From Curtobacterium sp. MCSS17_007 (GTDB lineage Bacteria > Actinomycetota > Actinomycetes > Actinomycetales > Microbacteriaceae), in contig NZ_CP126257.1 in the NCBI RefSeq assembly GCF_003234175.2, forward strand, positions 2,480,001-2,544,000: DNA of 64,000 nucleotides. The letters are read 5' to 3'. Numbering within the stretch: the first letter of the stretch is position 1; each line of letters opens with the position of its first letter. Below the pieces are notes generated by a model. The model was given only the letters and a program-made list of their open reading frames with translations, was not told the DNA's origin and did not search any database. Shown in pieces: positions 1 to 8,672 of the stretch. The position numbers were made by a program, and so were the translations under genes.

Positions 1-223
1 GCGCCCCGAAGTCGTTCAGTGCGTCGACGTTGTAGCTGTACGGGTTCTGCCCCGTCACGGCTGCGATGAGCGGCGCGGCGATCGCCACGACGACGAACAC
101 CGCGATCACGACCGCGGCGGCGACCGCCCAGCGGTCCCGACGGACGCGGCGCACCACGGCACGGAACCCGGTGGTCCGCCCGGCCGACGCGGAGACGGGC
201 CGGTCGACGACGTTCGCGGTCAC
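1..223 (-). CDS. Peptide ABC transporter permease, DppC/OppC type (N-terminal part only)
   Basis: Only the first 74 codons lie in the window; the gene runs off the left edge. Translation from the GTG at 223 gives a basic cytoplasmic tail (RVRRDRWA), then one hydrophobic helix (about residues 36-54) and a short outer segment. This is the typical start of a DppC/OppC inner-membrane permease that helps form the channel of an oligopeptide importer. The GTG overlaps the TGA of the upstream ATPase gene (GTGA), and a GGAAGGAG ribosome site lies within that gene's end, so translation is probably coupled. The family call rests largely on context (lipoprotein and double ATPase upstream in the same operon). 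Confidence 0.75.
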   Translation of the reverse strand, partial: MTANVVDRPVSASAGRTTGFRAVVRRVRRDRWAVAAAVVIAVFVVVAIAAPLIAAVTGQNPYSYNVDALNDFGA

Positions 224-2028
224 GAGACCACTCCTTCCCAGGCACGCCAGGCCTCGCGGCGGGCCGCCTGTCGCGCGGGATCGGCGACGGGGGCCGCCGC
301 GAGCAGCATGCGCGTGTAGTCCTGTTGCGGGTGGTCGAGCACGGCTGTGGTCGCACCGCCCTCGACGACGCGGCCGTCTCGCAGCACGACGACGTCGTCG
401 GCGAGCTGTCGCACGACGGCCAGGTCGTGGCTGATGAGCAGCATGCCGAAGCCGAACTCGTCCTGCAGGTCCGCGAGCAGGTCGAGCACGGCGGCCTGCA
501 CGGTGACGTCGAGGGCACTGGTCGGCTCGTCGGCGATCACCAGGGCCGGGCGGAGCGCCAGTGCCCGGGCGACGGCGACGCGCTGTCGCTGCCCGCCGGA
601 CAGCTGGTGCGGGAACCGCTCGGTCCACGACGGGTCGAGCTGCACCGCGGACAGGAGCTCGCGGGCGCGGGCAGCCCGCGACGCCGGTGTGCCCTCGCCG
701 TGCACGAGCAGCGGCTCGGCGATGCTCCAGCCGATGGTCTGTCGCGGGTTCAGCGACGACGCCGGGTCCTGGAAGACGATGCCGACACGGCTGCGGAGCT
801 CGCGCAGGCGCTTCCCGCGTGCGGTGCGCAGGTCGTTGCCGTCCACCTCGACCGAGCCGTCGACGACGGGGACGAGCCCGGCGAGCGCGCGGCCGATGGT
901 CGACTTGCCGGACCCCGACTCCCCCACCAGACCGAGCGTGCGACCGGCGACGAGCTCGAGGTCGATCCCGCGCACCGTCGGGTCACCGCGCCGGGTGTAA
1001 CGCACGGCGACGTCGCGCAGGCGCGCGACCACGGCACCCGGCGCGTCCGGTGCGTCCGGTGCGTCCGGTGCGTCCGGTACATCCGGCCGGGAGGCACCAC
1101 TCGCGTCGTCCGCCGCGCCCGCCCCCGGCGCGGGCCGGGTCGCGCTGTCCGCAGCCGCTGCGGCGGACGCGGGTCGTGCCTCTCCCCGCGGGCTCGGCCG
1201 TCCCGCCGCTCCGCTGACTCCGCGGCGCGCCGGGACCGGCCCGAGGGGGCCCAGGGCGGGGACCGCGGCGAGGAGCTCGCGCGTGTAGTCGGCGCTGGGG
1301 TGCGCGAAGACCTCGGCGACCGTGCCGTGCTCGACGGGGTCACCGCGGCGCATGACCAGGACCTCGTCGGCGACGTCCGCCACCACACCCATGTCGTGCG
1401 TGATGAGCAGGACGGCGAGGTCGCGCTCACGGCCGAGCCGACGCAGCAGGTCGAGGATCCCGGCCTGCACCGTGACGTCCAGCGCGGTCGTCGGCTCGTC
1501 GGCGAACAACGCGACGGGGTCGCCCGCGAGCGCCATCGCGATCATCGCCCGCTGGAGCTGCCCGCCGGACAGCTCGTGCGGGTAGGCCTTCCGGATCCGG
1601 CCGGGGTCCTGGAGCCCGACGGCCCGGAGCAGCTCGTCCACGCGGTCGGCGACGCCCGCCCGGTCCAGGTCGGTCGGGTGTGCCCGCACGGCCTCGGCGA
1701 CCTGCGTGCCGATCGACAGCACGGGGGTGAACGAGTTCATCGGTTCCTGGAACACGACCCCGATGCCAGCACCCCGGACGGCGCGCAGCTCGTCCGCCGA
1801 GGCACCGATGAGCTCGGTCCCGCGGAACCGGGCGCTGCCCGACACCCGGGCGGCGGGTGGCAGGAGTCCGAGCACGCTCATGGCGCTGACCGACTTGCCG
1901 GAACCGGACTCGCCGACGAGGGCGAGCACCCGGCCGGGCGTCAGGGCGAAGGAGACGTCACGGACGACGGGCTCCGCGTCGCCGAACGCGACGCGGAGCC
2001 CCTCGACCTCGAGCAGCGGTGCACTCAC
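220..2028 (-). CDS. Fused double ATPase of a dipeptide/oligopeptide ABC transporter (DppD-DppF type)
   Basis: This 602-residue protein carries two complete ABC ATPase domains in one chain. Each has a Walker A GESGSGKS (near residues 38 and 380), an LSGGQ signature and a Walker B followed by DEPT. Such fusions of DppD and DppF energise peptide importers at the inner face of the membrane. The two halves are joined by an Ala/Pro/Asp-rich linker (about residues 270-330) that contains four perfect copies of a 9-bp DNA repeat, read as Asp-Ala-Pro. I chose the GTG at 2028 because it overlaps the stop of the upstream lipoprotein gene (GTGA) and gives the usual N-terminus (LLEVEGLRV); a longer open frame upstream would run inside the lipoprotein gene. 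Confidence 0.9.
   Translation of the reverse strand: MSAPLLEVEGLRVAFGDAEPVVRDVSFALTPGRVLALVGESGSGKSVSAMSVLGLLPPAARVSGSARFRGTELIGASADELRAVRGAGIGVVFQEPMNSFTPVLSIGTQVAEAVRAHPTDLDRAGVADRVDELLRAVGLQDPGRIRKAYPHELSGGQLQRAMIAMALAGDPVALFADEPTTALDVTVQAGILDLLRRLGRERDLAVLLITHDMGVVADVADEVLVMRRGDPVEHGTVAEVFAHPSADYTRELLAAVPALGPLGPVPARRGVSGAAGRPSPRGEARPASAAAAADSATRPAPGAGAADDASGASRPDVPDAPDAPDAPDAPGAVVARLRDVAVRYTRRGDPTVRGIDLELVAGRTLGLVGESGSGKSTIGRALAGLVPVVDGSVEVDGNDLRTARGKRLRELRSRVGIVFQDPASSLNPRQTIGWSIAEPLLVHGEGTPASRAARARELLSAVQLDPSWTERFPHQLSGGQRQRVAVARALALRPALVIADEPTSALDVTVQAAVLDLLADLQDEFGFGMLLISHDLAVVRQLADDVVVLRDGRVVEGGATTAVLDHPQQDYTRMLLAAAPVADPARQAARREAWRAWEGVVS
1043..1078. repeat. Four tandem 9-bp repeats inside the ATPase linker
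   Basis: Four exact copies of gcgtccggt lie end to end. On the coding (minus) strand they encode repeated Asp-Ala-Pro in the linker between the two ATPase domains. Because the unit is a multiple of three, gain or loss of copies would change linker length without breaking the frame. Confidence 0.9.
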
Positions 2029-3692
2029 TGGGCGAGCGAGACCTTGAGGTAGTTCGGGTACGCCGGGAAGTCCGCGATGCGGAAGTTCTCGACGTTCGAG
2101 CCCGCCAGGAAGGACTGCTTCGCGTAGATCAGCGGGACGACGGGGGCGTCCTCCATGATGCGACGGTCCGCCTGCGCCCACAGCTCCTGCGCCTCGGACT
2201 GGTCGACCGTGCCGGTCGCCTTCGCGATGAGGGCGTCGACCTCGGGGTTGCTGTACTTCGAGACGTTGTACCCGCCCCCACCGATCTCCGACGAGTCGTA
2301 GAGCGGCTGGATGTTGGCGTTCGCGCTCGGGAAGTCCGGCTGCCAGCTCGACAGCGAGAGGTCGAAGTCGGTGCCGTTCGTGGTCGCCTGCGTGAACGAG
2401 TCGTAGTCGAGCGGCTTGAGCGTCACCGCGATGCCGGCGCGCTTGAGACCGGCCTGCAGCGCCTGGGCCTGCGACAGGTACGTCGGGTCGTTCTGCGTGA
2501 CGAGGGTGAGCGACAGGTCCTCGGCACCGGCCTCCTTCAGGAGCGCCTTCGCCTTGTCGACGTCGCCCGTGGCGTTCGTCTCGTACAGGTCGTAGTCCTT
2601 GCGGCCCGCGATCCCCGGGGTGATGAGGGTCGAGGCGTACTCGCCGGCGAGCGCACCGCCCGCCGCGATGCGGAAGGACTTGCGGTCGACGGCGTACTGC
2701 AGCGCCTGGCGGACCTTGAGGTCCTTGAGCTGACCGCGCTGCGTGTTGATCGCCATGTAGGTGATCGGACCGGCCTTGCTCGTCGCGAGGCGGTCCTGCG
2801 CGGCCGGGTTGGCACGCACCTGGTTGAGCTCAGCGGCACCGAGGTAGATCGCGCCGAACGAGTTCTTCGCGTCACCGTTGTCCGCGATCAGGCTCTGCGT
2901 CGTGGTCGACGCGTCCTGGCTCTCCTTGAAGACGATCTTCGACGGACCGGCGGTGCGGATCGCGTCGGTCTTCGCGCTCCACTCCTCGTTCCGGACGAGC
3001 GTCACCTGCGAGCCCTGCGTGTTCGACTCGATCTGGTACGGGCCGCTCGACACGGGCTTCGCGTCGTAGGCGCCGGTGTCCGTGCCCTCGCCCTCGGGGA
3101 CCGGCGCGAACGCCGGCATCGAGGCGAGCCACGGCCAGTCACCGTACGGGGCGTCGAGCTTGAAGACGATGGTCTTGTCGTCCGGGGTCTCGATGCTGTC
3201 GAGCGTCTTCCCCTCGAAGGGGCCCTGGTAGTCGGAACCGCCGACCAGCAGGGACTTGTGGTAGCTCAGGCCACCGGTGAGGTTCGGCGCAAACGACCGC
3301 TCGATCCCCCACTTGATGTCCTTCGTGGTGATCGGCGTGCCGTCCTGGAACTTCAGGCCGTCCTTGAGCGTGTACGTCCAGGTCTTGCCGCCGTCGCTCG
3401 ACTCACCCGTGGTGGTCGCGAGGTCCGGTACGACCTTCGCGGTCTTGCCCGGCTGGACGTCCCAGGTGGTGAGACGGCGGGCGACGAGCCCCATCGACGT
3501 GATCCCGAGGCTCTGGCTCGTCGCGGGGTCGAAGTGGAGCGCGGTCTGCGGGGTGAGGATGTTGAGCGTGCCGCCCTTGCTCGTGCCGGTCGACGCGTCG
3601 TCGGAGGCTCCGCCACCGGTGCAGCCGGTGAGCACCAGGGCTGCTGCGGCGGCGACGGCCGCGGTGATCATCAGGCGCTTGGGGCGGTGCAT
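2025..3692 (-). CDS. Peptide ABC transporter substrate-binding lipoprotein (SBP family 5)
   Basis: This 555-residue protein binds peptides or related ligands outside the membrane and feeds them to the permease. It has a lipoprotein signal: basic MHRPKR, a long alanine-rich helix and a lipobox LTGC with the acylated Cys at residue 24. Family-5 features follow, such as the YTLKDGLKFQDGTPITTKDIKWGIER block near residue 115. The ATG at 3692 is preceded by GAGGAG at a good distance; upstream in-frame starts would destroy the signal peptide. It is first in the operon lipoprotein-ATPase-permease. The exact ligand cannot be told from sequence. Confidence 0.92.
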   Translation of the reverse strand: MHRPKRLMITAAVAAAAALVLTGCTGGGASDDASTGTSKGGTLNILTPQTALHFDPATSQSLGITSMGLVARRLTTWDVQPGKTAKVVPDLATTTGESSDGGKTWTYTLKDGLKFQDGTPITTKDIKWGIERSFAPNLTGGLSYHKSLLVGGSDYQGPFEGKTLDSIETPDDKTIVFKLDAPYGDWPWLASMPAFAPVPEGEGTDTGAYDAKPVSSGPYQIESNTQGSQVTLVRNEEWSAKTDAIRTAGPSKIVFKESQDASTTTQSLIADNGDAKNSFGAIYLGAAELNQVRANPAAQDRLATSKAGPITYMAINTQRGQLKDLKVRQALQYAVDRKSFRIAAGGALAGEYASTLITPGIAGRKDYDLYETNATGDVDKAKALLKEAGAEDLSLTLVTQNDPTYLSQAQALQAGLKRAGIAVTLKPLDYDSFTQATTNGTDFDLSLSSWQPDFPSANANIQPLYDSSEIGGGGYNVSKYSNPEVDALIAKATGTVDQSEAQELWAQADRRIMEDAPVVPLIYAKQSFLAGSNVENFRIADFPAYPNYLKVSLAQ

Positions 3693-3992
3693 GGTGTGCT
3701 GCTCCTCGTGGGGGTGTTCTGGGGTCTGTGTGCTGGGCACGGAGCGGTCGTGCGGTGGGACAGGACGGCCGGCCGGTGCTCCCGGTTCGGGTGGCCGGGC
3801 GGTCCATGGTCGCACCGGTCGATCGGCGGGACCGAACGCCCGCGGGGTCCGGACGACACGCAACGCAACATTGCATGACGCAACAGCACAACGTCCGGGC
3901 TCCGAACGTATTCCCGCGGTGCGCGCCACGACCGGGTCGGCTCCGGCGCGCGGTGACGACCGCCTCCGGACGGGAGGCGCGCGACCCGCCCG
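3693..3992. other. 300-bp non-coding gap upstream of the peptide operon
   Basis: I see no gene here. The gap must hold the promoter of the peptide ABC operon (reading left) and the end of the MFS gene. A short AT-richer stretch at 3861-3890 contains repeated CAAC/GCAAC words and a GCAACATTGC dyad (3865-3874), the best candidate for a control site. A GC-rich hairpin (arms at 3961-3967 and 3973-3979) next to the MFS stop may be its terminator. Confidence 0.5.
3961..3979 (-). terminator. Short hairpin after the MFS gene
   Basis: The arms cgcctcc and ggaggcg are separated by five bases, 14 bp past the MFS stop codon. The core GGACGGGAGGCG matches the left arm of the larger family A inverted repeats found elsewhere in this window, so this may be a short member of that family. 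Confidence 0.4.
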
Positions 3993-5273
3993 TCAGACGG
4001 TGACCGTCGTCCGCGCGGCTCGTCCGGCGACCGCGGCCACCCCGAGCGCCGAGCCGAGGAACACGACGGCGAGGATCCCCCAGCCGGCGGTCCCGAGGTC
4101 GACGGCGGTGAGGGTCACCACGGTGGGGGCGATCATCGCCGCGACCGCGTACCCCGTGCCGTACACGCCCTGGTAGGCGCCGATCCGCCCGGCCGGCGCC
4201 AGCTCGAAGCTCAGCGCCCACCCCGCCGCACTCGAGGTGATCTCGGCGAGCGAGTGCGCGACCGCCGCGACCACGAGCACCCCGGCTGCGACCGCCACGG
4301 GCACCCAGTCGTCGCCCCGGACCCAGCCGGCCGCGGCCCAGAGGCCGCACGCGAGGACCATCACCCAGCCAGCGTGCCGCATCACCCGCGCTGCCCCGGC
4401 GACGGTGTCGGTCCCGCGGCTCAGCCGGACCTGCAGCAGGACGACGATCACGGTGTTCACGAGCAGCAGTGGCGACACGAGCACGTCGGGCGCGACGGTG
4501 TGCTGCACGACCCAGATCGGCACGCCGACCTCGAACAGGCCGAACTGCATGCCGAACAGCCCCGTCAGGGCGGTCACGGTGAGGAACCGCACGTCTCGGT
4601 AGGGACTCCGGTCCGCGGGGTCGGGGCGGACGATCGTGCCGGTGTCCGTGCGGCTGACGGGGGCCGCGTCGACGCGCACCGCCGGGAGACCGGCGACGAG
4701 GACCGCCGACGCCAGGAACAGCGCGCCGGACAGGACCATCGTCACGCGGTAGGCCTCGCCGGTACCGATCGCGAGCGGGACCGCGGCGAGGGCGGTCCCC
4801 ACACCGATGCCGACGTTCGTGACCGTGCGCATGGTCGCCCGGACCCGGACGCGCTCGGAGCCGGGGAACGCCCGGCCGACCGCGGCGCTCCGCACCGAAC
4901 CACCGCCCTGCTGCGCGAGCGTCACGACGGAGGCCGTCGCGATGAGGGTCGGCAGGTCGTGGACGAGCACGTAGCTGATGAGCGCGAGGCCCTGCACGAG
5001 GTGCAGCCAGACGAGCATCCGCCGCGCGCTGAACCGGTCCGCGAGGTGCCCGAACACGAGCGACGCGGCAACCCCGACCGCCCCGGCGACCGTGAGCCCG
5101 AGACCGACCGCGACGGCGGGGATCCCGACGATCGTGATGAGGTACAGCGAGGTGAGCGTGAAGAAGGCACCCCGGCCGAGGGTGTCCACCAGCGTGACCG
5201 TGAGCAGCCGTCGGAGGGTCGGGTCCTGTCGGACGAGGGTGCGGATCGGGACCGGTTGCGCGGTGGTGCTCAC
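3993..5273 (-). CDS. MFS transporter, probable exporter
   Basis: This 426-residue protein has about twelve hydrophobic helices and the MFS loop motif GHLADRFSARR near residue 75 between helices 2 and 3, so it is an inner-membrane major facilitator, probably driven by the proton gradient. It lies divergent from an ArsR-type regulator with only 56 bp between starts, a common arrangement in which the regulator controls a drug or metabolite exporter. The substrate is not evident. Confidence 0.85.
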   Translation of the reverse strand: MSTTAQPVPIRTLVRQDPTLRRLLTVTLVDTLGRGAFFTLTSLYLITIVGIPAVAVGLGLTVAGAVGVAASLVFGHLADRFSARRMLVWLHLVQGLALISYVLVHDLPTLIATASVVTLAQQGGGSVRSAAVGRAFPGSERVRVRATMRTVTNVGIGVGTALAAVPLAIGTGEAYRVTMVLSGALFLASAVLVAGLPAVRVDAAPVSRTDTGTIVRPDPADRSPYRDVRFLTVTALTGLFGMQFGLFEVGVPIWVVQHTVAPDVLVSPLLLVNTVIVVLLQVRLSRGTDTVAGAARVMRHAGWVMVLACGLWAAAGWVRGDDWVPVAVAAGVLVVAAVAHSLAEITSSAAGWALSFELAPAGRIGAYQGVYGTGYAVAAMIAPTVVTLTAVDLGTAGWGILAVVFLGSALGVAAVAGRAARTTVTV

Positions 5274-5329
5274 GCTCCTGTTCTCGCACCCCCGCCAGGC
5301 TCCCCCGAACAGATGTAGCGTCAGGCTTC

Positions 5330-6286
5330 ATGATCCGGTACCGCCTCGATCCGACGGACGTCTCGGCGGTGCGCTTCGGGATCTCGCCACTGTCGGAGTT
5401 GGGTCTGGGGCTGCGCGCCTTCCGAGCGCCGGAGCGGTACCCGCTGCAGCGTCCGTGGCTCGGGCGCATCGCCGGTGTGCTGCCCGTCCTCGACCGGCCC
5501 GTCCTCGCCGGCCTGGTCGACGAGCGCCGGTGGGTCGCGGACTTCGTCAACCCCCGCCCGGAGTCACCCCTCGGGTCGTTCGACGACGAGCTCCGAGCCC
5601 TCACCCGGATCTCCCCCGCGCGGCTCCGCACCGACCTCGAGCGGGTGCACGGCACTGTGCCGGACGCGTTCCTCGGTCGACACGAGGACGTCGTCGACCG
5701 GCTCGTGCGGGCGCTCGCGACGACGTGGGAGCTCTGCTTCGCGCCGTACTGGCCGCGCATGCGCCGCGTGCTGCAGGCCGACGTGACGCACCGTGGCCGG
5801 ATCGCCGCGCACGAGGGCGTCGGCGCGGTGCTCGGCGGCTTGTCGGAGTCCGTGCGCTTCGACGGGCGGCTCCTCGACGTCCGCCTGAACAGCCCGATCG
5901 CGCGTGACCGCCCGGTGCAGGGCGAGGGACTGACACTCGTGCCATCGGTGTTCGTCGTCAGCGCGTCGACCCCGATCGACGACGACCTGCCGCCGACCGT
6001 CATGTACCCGGCGCGGGGGCAGGGTGCGATGTGGTCGACCGCCTCGCACCCGGACGCCGGTGCCGTCCGTGACCTGCTCGGAGCCACGCGCGCCGCGCTG
6101 CTCGACGCACTCGGCGAGCCGGCGTCGTCGACCGACCTCGCGATGCGCTTCGGGGTGTCGACGTCGGCCGTCAACCAGCACCTGCGCGTGATGGAGCGCG
6201 GCGGACTGCTCAACCGGACCCGGTACGGTCGGGCGGTCCTGTACTACCGCAGCACCGTCGGCGACGCGCTCGTCCGACGGGAGTGA
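5330..6286 (+). CDS. ArsR-family winged-helix transcriptional regulator with long N-terminal domain
   Basis: The 318-residue protein ends in a winged-helix DNA-binding domain (about residues 240-315; SSTDLAMRFGVSTSAVNQHLRVMERGGLLNRTRYGRAVLYYRS), which is typical of ArsR-like repressors. The first 230 residues form the larger domain found in actinobacterial regulators of the DUF5937 type. It probably controls the divergent MFS gene; that is inference from position. The ATG is preceded by TAGCGT eight bases upstream and no ribosome site, which suggests a leaderless transcript. Confidence 0.82.
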   Translation: MIRYRLDPTDVSAVRFGISPLSELGLGLRAFRAPERYPLQRPWLGRIAGVLPVLDRPVLAGLVDERRWVADFVNPRPESPLGSFDDELRALTRISPARLRTDLERVHGTVPDAFLGRHEDVVDRLVRALATTWELCFAPYWPRMRRVLQADVTHRGRIAAHEGVGAVLGGLSESVRFDGRLLDVRLNSPIARDRPVQGEGLTLVPSVFVVSASTPIDDDLPPTVMYPARGQGAMWSTASHPDAGAVRDLLGATRAALLDALGEPASSTDLAMRFGVSTSAVNQHLRVMERGGLLNRTRYGRAVLYYRSTVGDALVRRE

Positions 6287-6304
6287 GCGCGTCGCCGGCG
6301 GGCG

Positions 6305-7188
6305 TCAGCGGTCGAAGAGTCCGCCCAGGAAGTCGTTGCCCAGGTTCGACGCCTGCTCCCCCAGCCCGGACGCCTGCTCACCGAGGCCGGACGCCTGCTC
6401 GCCCAGTCCGCCCAGGAACTGCTCACCCTCGGCCGCGAAGTCCTCGACGCCGCCCCCCAGGTCGGTCAGGCCGAGGTCGCCCATGCCGGACGCGATGCCC
6501 TCGAAGTCGACGCCGAGGTCGGCGGCACCAGCAAGCACGGGTGCCGCGGCTGCGCTGACGACCGCGCCACCGGCGACCGCCACCGCGAGTCCGCCGAGGG
6601 CCATCGCTCCGGCACCGACGGCAGCACCACCGGCGAAGGCGCCACCCCGACTGCCGCTCTGTCGCCCGGAGCCGCCGAGCACGCGGCGGATGAGCCCGGG
6701 CCGGGACATCTCTCCGCGGGTCATCGCTCGCGCCATGCCGCCGGACGAGTCGTCCCGCAGGTGCTCGTGCGGCGGGAGCTCCGAGTTCAGCCGGTCGCGC
6801 ACCTGCTGCCGCTGCGCCGGGGTGAGCCGGGCGAAGGCGTCGTGGTGCACCTGCTCGATCTGGTCCGGGCTCGCCGTCCGGAGCAGGTAGTCGTACTTCG
6901 CGAGGGCGACCTTGTCCGGATCCGCCTGCCCGCGGTGCTGCTGCGCCCGACCGTACTGCTGATGTCCGTACTGCTGCGGCTGCTGCTGGCCCGACTGCTG
7001 CTGCGAGCGGTCATCGCCCGTCAGCTTGTCCGCGGCGCTGCGGACGATGTCGCGCCAGTCGGTCCCACCCCGGAGCCGTGCGGGTTCTGCTGGTTGCCGG
7101 CGGCGCCGTTCCCCTGCGCGCGCTGCTTCTGCATCTGCTTGTCGATGACCTTCGAGGCCATGCCGAGGATCCGGTTGAGGTTCGCCAT
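6305..7188 (-). pseudogene. Membrane-associated actinobacterial protein with an apparent frameshift (often mislabelled cation-transporting ATPase)
   Basis: Two frames together make one protein of about 294 residues. The first, from the ATG at 7188 (ribosome site AAAGG), reads MANLNRILGMASKVIDKQMQ and ends soon after a shift. The second holds the rest: a GTDWRDIVRSAADKLTGDD block, a Gln-rich stretch, a small helical domain (PDQIEQVHHDAFARLTPAQRQQVRDRLNSELPPHEHL), a Gly/Ala-rich hydrophobic segment and a tail with repeated Gly-Glu-Gln-Ala-Ser units. One extra C in the run at 7068-7071 joins both frames cleanly (Gly-Ser-Gly-Gly-Gly-Thr-Asp-Trp). Either the gene is broken here or the read lost one base. 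The family is common in Actinobacteria and its function is unknown; it has no ATPase motifs. Confidence 0.7.
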
Positions 7189-7402
7189 GATCCAACCTTT
7201 GTGATCACACATGTGAGCACTCAGCGACGGAGCAGTGCGCCACCCGTCGATCACGTCCGAGAGCGCTGTGAGCGCCCGACGCCGGCCTCCGCACCTCCGC
7301 GCCGAACCACGATTCCGACTTCGAACCACCGACCGTGCCCGGTTCGATGTCGGGAACGTGGTTCGAACCGGAGCGCCAGCGGCGAGAGAGACACCCCGTC
7401 GG
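7189..7402. other. Dyad-rich intergenic gap upstream of the frameshifted gene
   Basis: No gene is seen. Two overlapping inverted repeats share the right-hand arm around 7358-7371: TTCGAACCAC at 7320-7329 pairs with 7358-7367, and CCGGTTCGA at 7339-7347 pairs with 7363-7371. A third palindrome, TGTGATCACA, lies at 7200-7209 just upstream of the ribosome site. These may be operators or alternative RNA folds. Confidence 0.4.
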
Positions 7403-8668
7403 TCAGGACAGCAGGCGTGCCAGGAACGCGTTGCGGAACCGCCCCGTCGGGTCGGTGTCCCGCGCGAGCGCCGCGAAGTCGTCGAGGCGCGGGTACGCCT
7501 CGTGCAGGCGTTCGACGCTCGCCGCGGAGACCTTGCCCCAGTGCGGCCGGGGGTCGAAGGGCGCGAGGAGCTCCTCGATCCGCACGACCACGGCAGCCAC
7601 CGCCTCGGCGTCCCGTCGGAAGGTGAAGTGCAGCCCGACCGACTGCCGTCCCGACGAGGGCGCGAGCCACGCGGTGTCGGCCGCGATCGTCCGGACCTCG
7701 GCCGCGATGAGCAGCGGCGCGAACACCGACTCCAGCGGGCGGAGCGCCTCGAGTGCGGCGACGGCGTGCTCCGCGGGGATCAGGTACTCCGCCTGGATCT
7801 CCGCACCGGTGGACGGCTCAAAGGTCGATCGGAAGTGCGGGAGCCGTTCGGCCCAGGGACCGGGGACGCCGCCCTGCTCGGTGACACTCGCGGCGTCGTT
7901 CTCGCCCGGGTGCACCGGCCCGTCCGCACGGCGGGCGCCGAGCGCGACGAGGTCGACCGAGGGATCCGGCTCGTCCACGCGGTGCTTCGTCCAGACCTGG
8001 CGGGCACCCCGGTCGTCGAAGGACGTGAACATCGACACCGAGTAGGCGTCCGACATCACCGCGTCGAACTGCGCCGTCACGGCGTCCCACAGCAGGTCGA
8101 GGTGCACGGTCGTGGCGACCTGGAACGTCGGCTCGATCGCGAGCTCGACCGCGGTCACGACCCCGAGCGCGCCGAGTGCCACCCGGTGCGCGTCGAGGGC
8201 GCCGTCCGGCGACGAGCCGTCGACACGGACCACGTCGCCGGAGGCGCGGACGAGCTCGAGACCGATGACCGCCTGCGCGAGCGACGGGTTCCGGACGCCG
8301 GAACCGTGCGTGCCGGTGGCGACCGCGCCCGCGGTGGAGATGTGCGGCAGGGAGGCCAGGTTCGCGAGGGCCCAGCCCCGCGCCTCCAGACCGGACGCGA
8401 CCTGCGCGTGCGTCATGCCGGCGGCGACCCGGACGACCCGCCGGTCGGTGTCGACCTCGAGCACCGGCGGCATGTCGGTGAGCGTCACCTGCACGGCGTC
8501 GGTGTCGGCGATCCCGTTGAACGAGTGCGTCGAGCCGAGCGCCGTCAGGCGCGGGGTGGCCGCGACGAGCTGCTGGAGCGCCGCCACCGAGGTGGGACGT
8601 TCGAGCGCGGAAGCACGGTAGGTGACGTTCCCCGCCCAGTTGGTGCGGGTCGTCGCGGCCACGGTCAC
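7403..8668 (-). CDS. FAD-dependent alditol oxidase (AldO / xylitol oxidase family)
   Basis: The 421-residue protein matches the size of Streptomyces alditol oxidase (about 418). It has the covalent-FAD motif THSFNGIADT, with the flavin-linked His at residue 48, the PP-loop region STAGAVATGTHGSG, and HWGK near the C-terminus. These enzymes oxidise the terminal hydroxyl of sugar alcohols with oxygen, giving the aldose and hydrogen peroxide; D-arabinono-lactone oxidases are close relatives. The GTG start lies four bases after the araA stop, so this is the last gene of araB-araD-araA. No clear ribosome site is seen, which suggests coupling to araA. The substrate, perhaps arabinitol or xylitol, is inferred from context. 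Confidence 0.85.
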   Translation of the reverse strand: MTVAATTRTNWAGNVTYRASALERPTSVAALQQLVAATPRLTALGSTHSFNGIADTDAVQVTLTDMPPVLEVDTDRRVVRVAAGMTHAQVASGLEARGWALANLASLPHISTAGAVATGTHGSGVRNPSLAQAVIGLELVRASGDVVRVDGSSPDGALDAHRVALGALGVVTAVELAIEPTFQVATTVHLDLLWDAVTAQFDAVMSDAYSVSMFTSFDDRGARQVWTKHRVDEPDPSVDLVALGARRADGPVHPGENDAASVTEQGGVPGPWAERLPHFRSTFEPSTGAEIQAEYLIPAEHAVAALEALRPLESVFAPLLIAAEVRTIAADTAWLAPSSGRQSVGLHFTFRRDAEAVAAVVVRIEELLAPFDPRPHWGKVSAASVERLHEAYPRLDDFAALARDTDPTGRFRNAFLARLLS

Positions 8669-8672
8669 GGTC

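Noticed and set aside
7060-7080. Programmed -1 frameshift in the gene at 6305-7188
   Set aside because: The site CTCCGGGGT has no slippery heptamer of the X XXY YYZ type and no clear stimulatory hairpin; a lost base in the C run is simpler.
7200-7209. CRP-like TGTGATCACA site
   Set aside because: The half-sites lack the 6-bp spacer of a CRP/GlxR operator, and it lies between promoter region and ribosome site of one gene only; kept only as a dyad.
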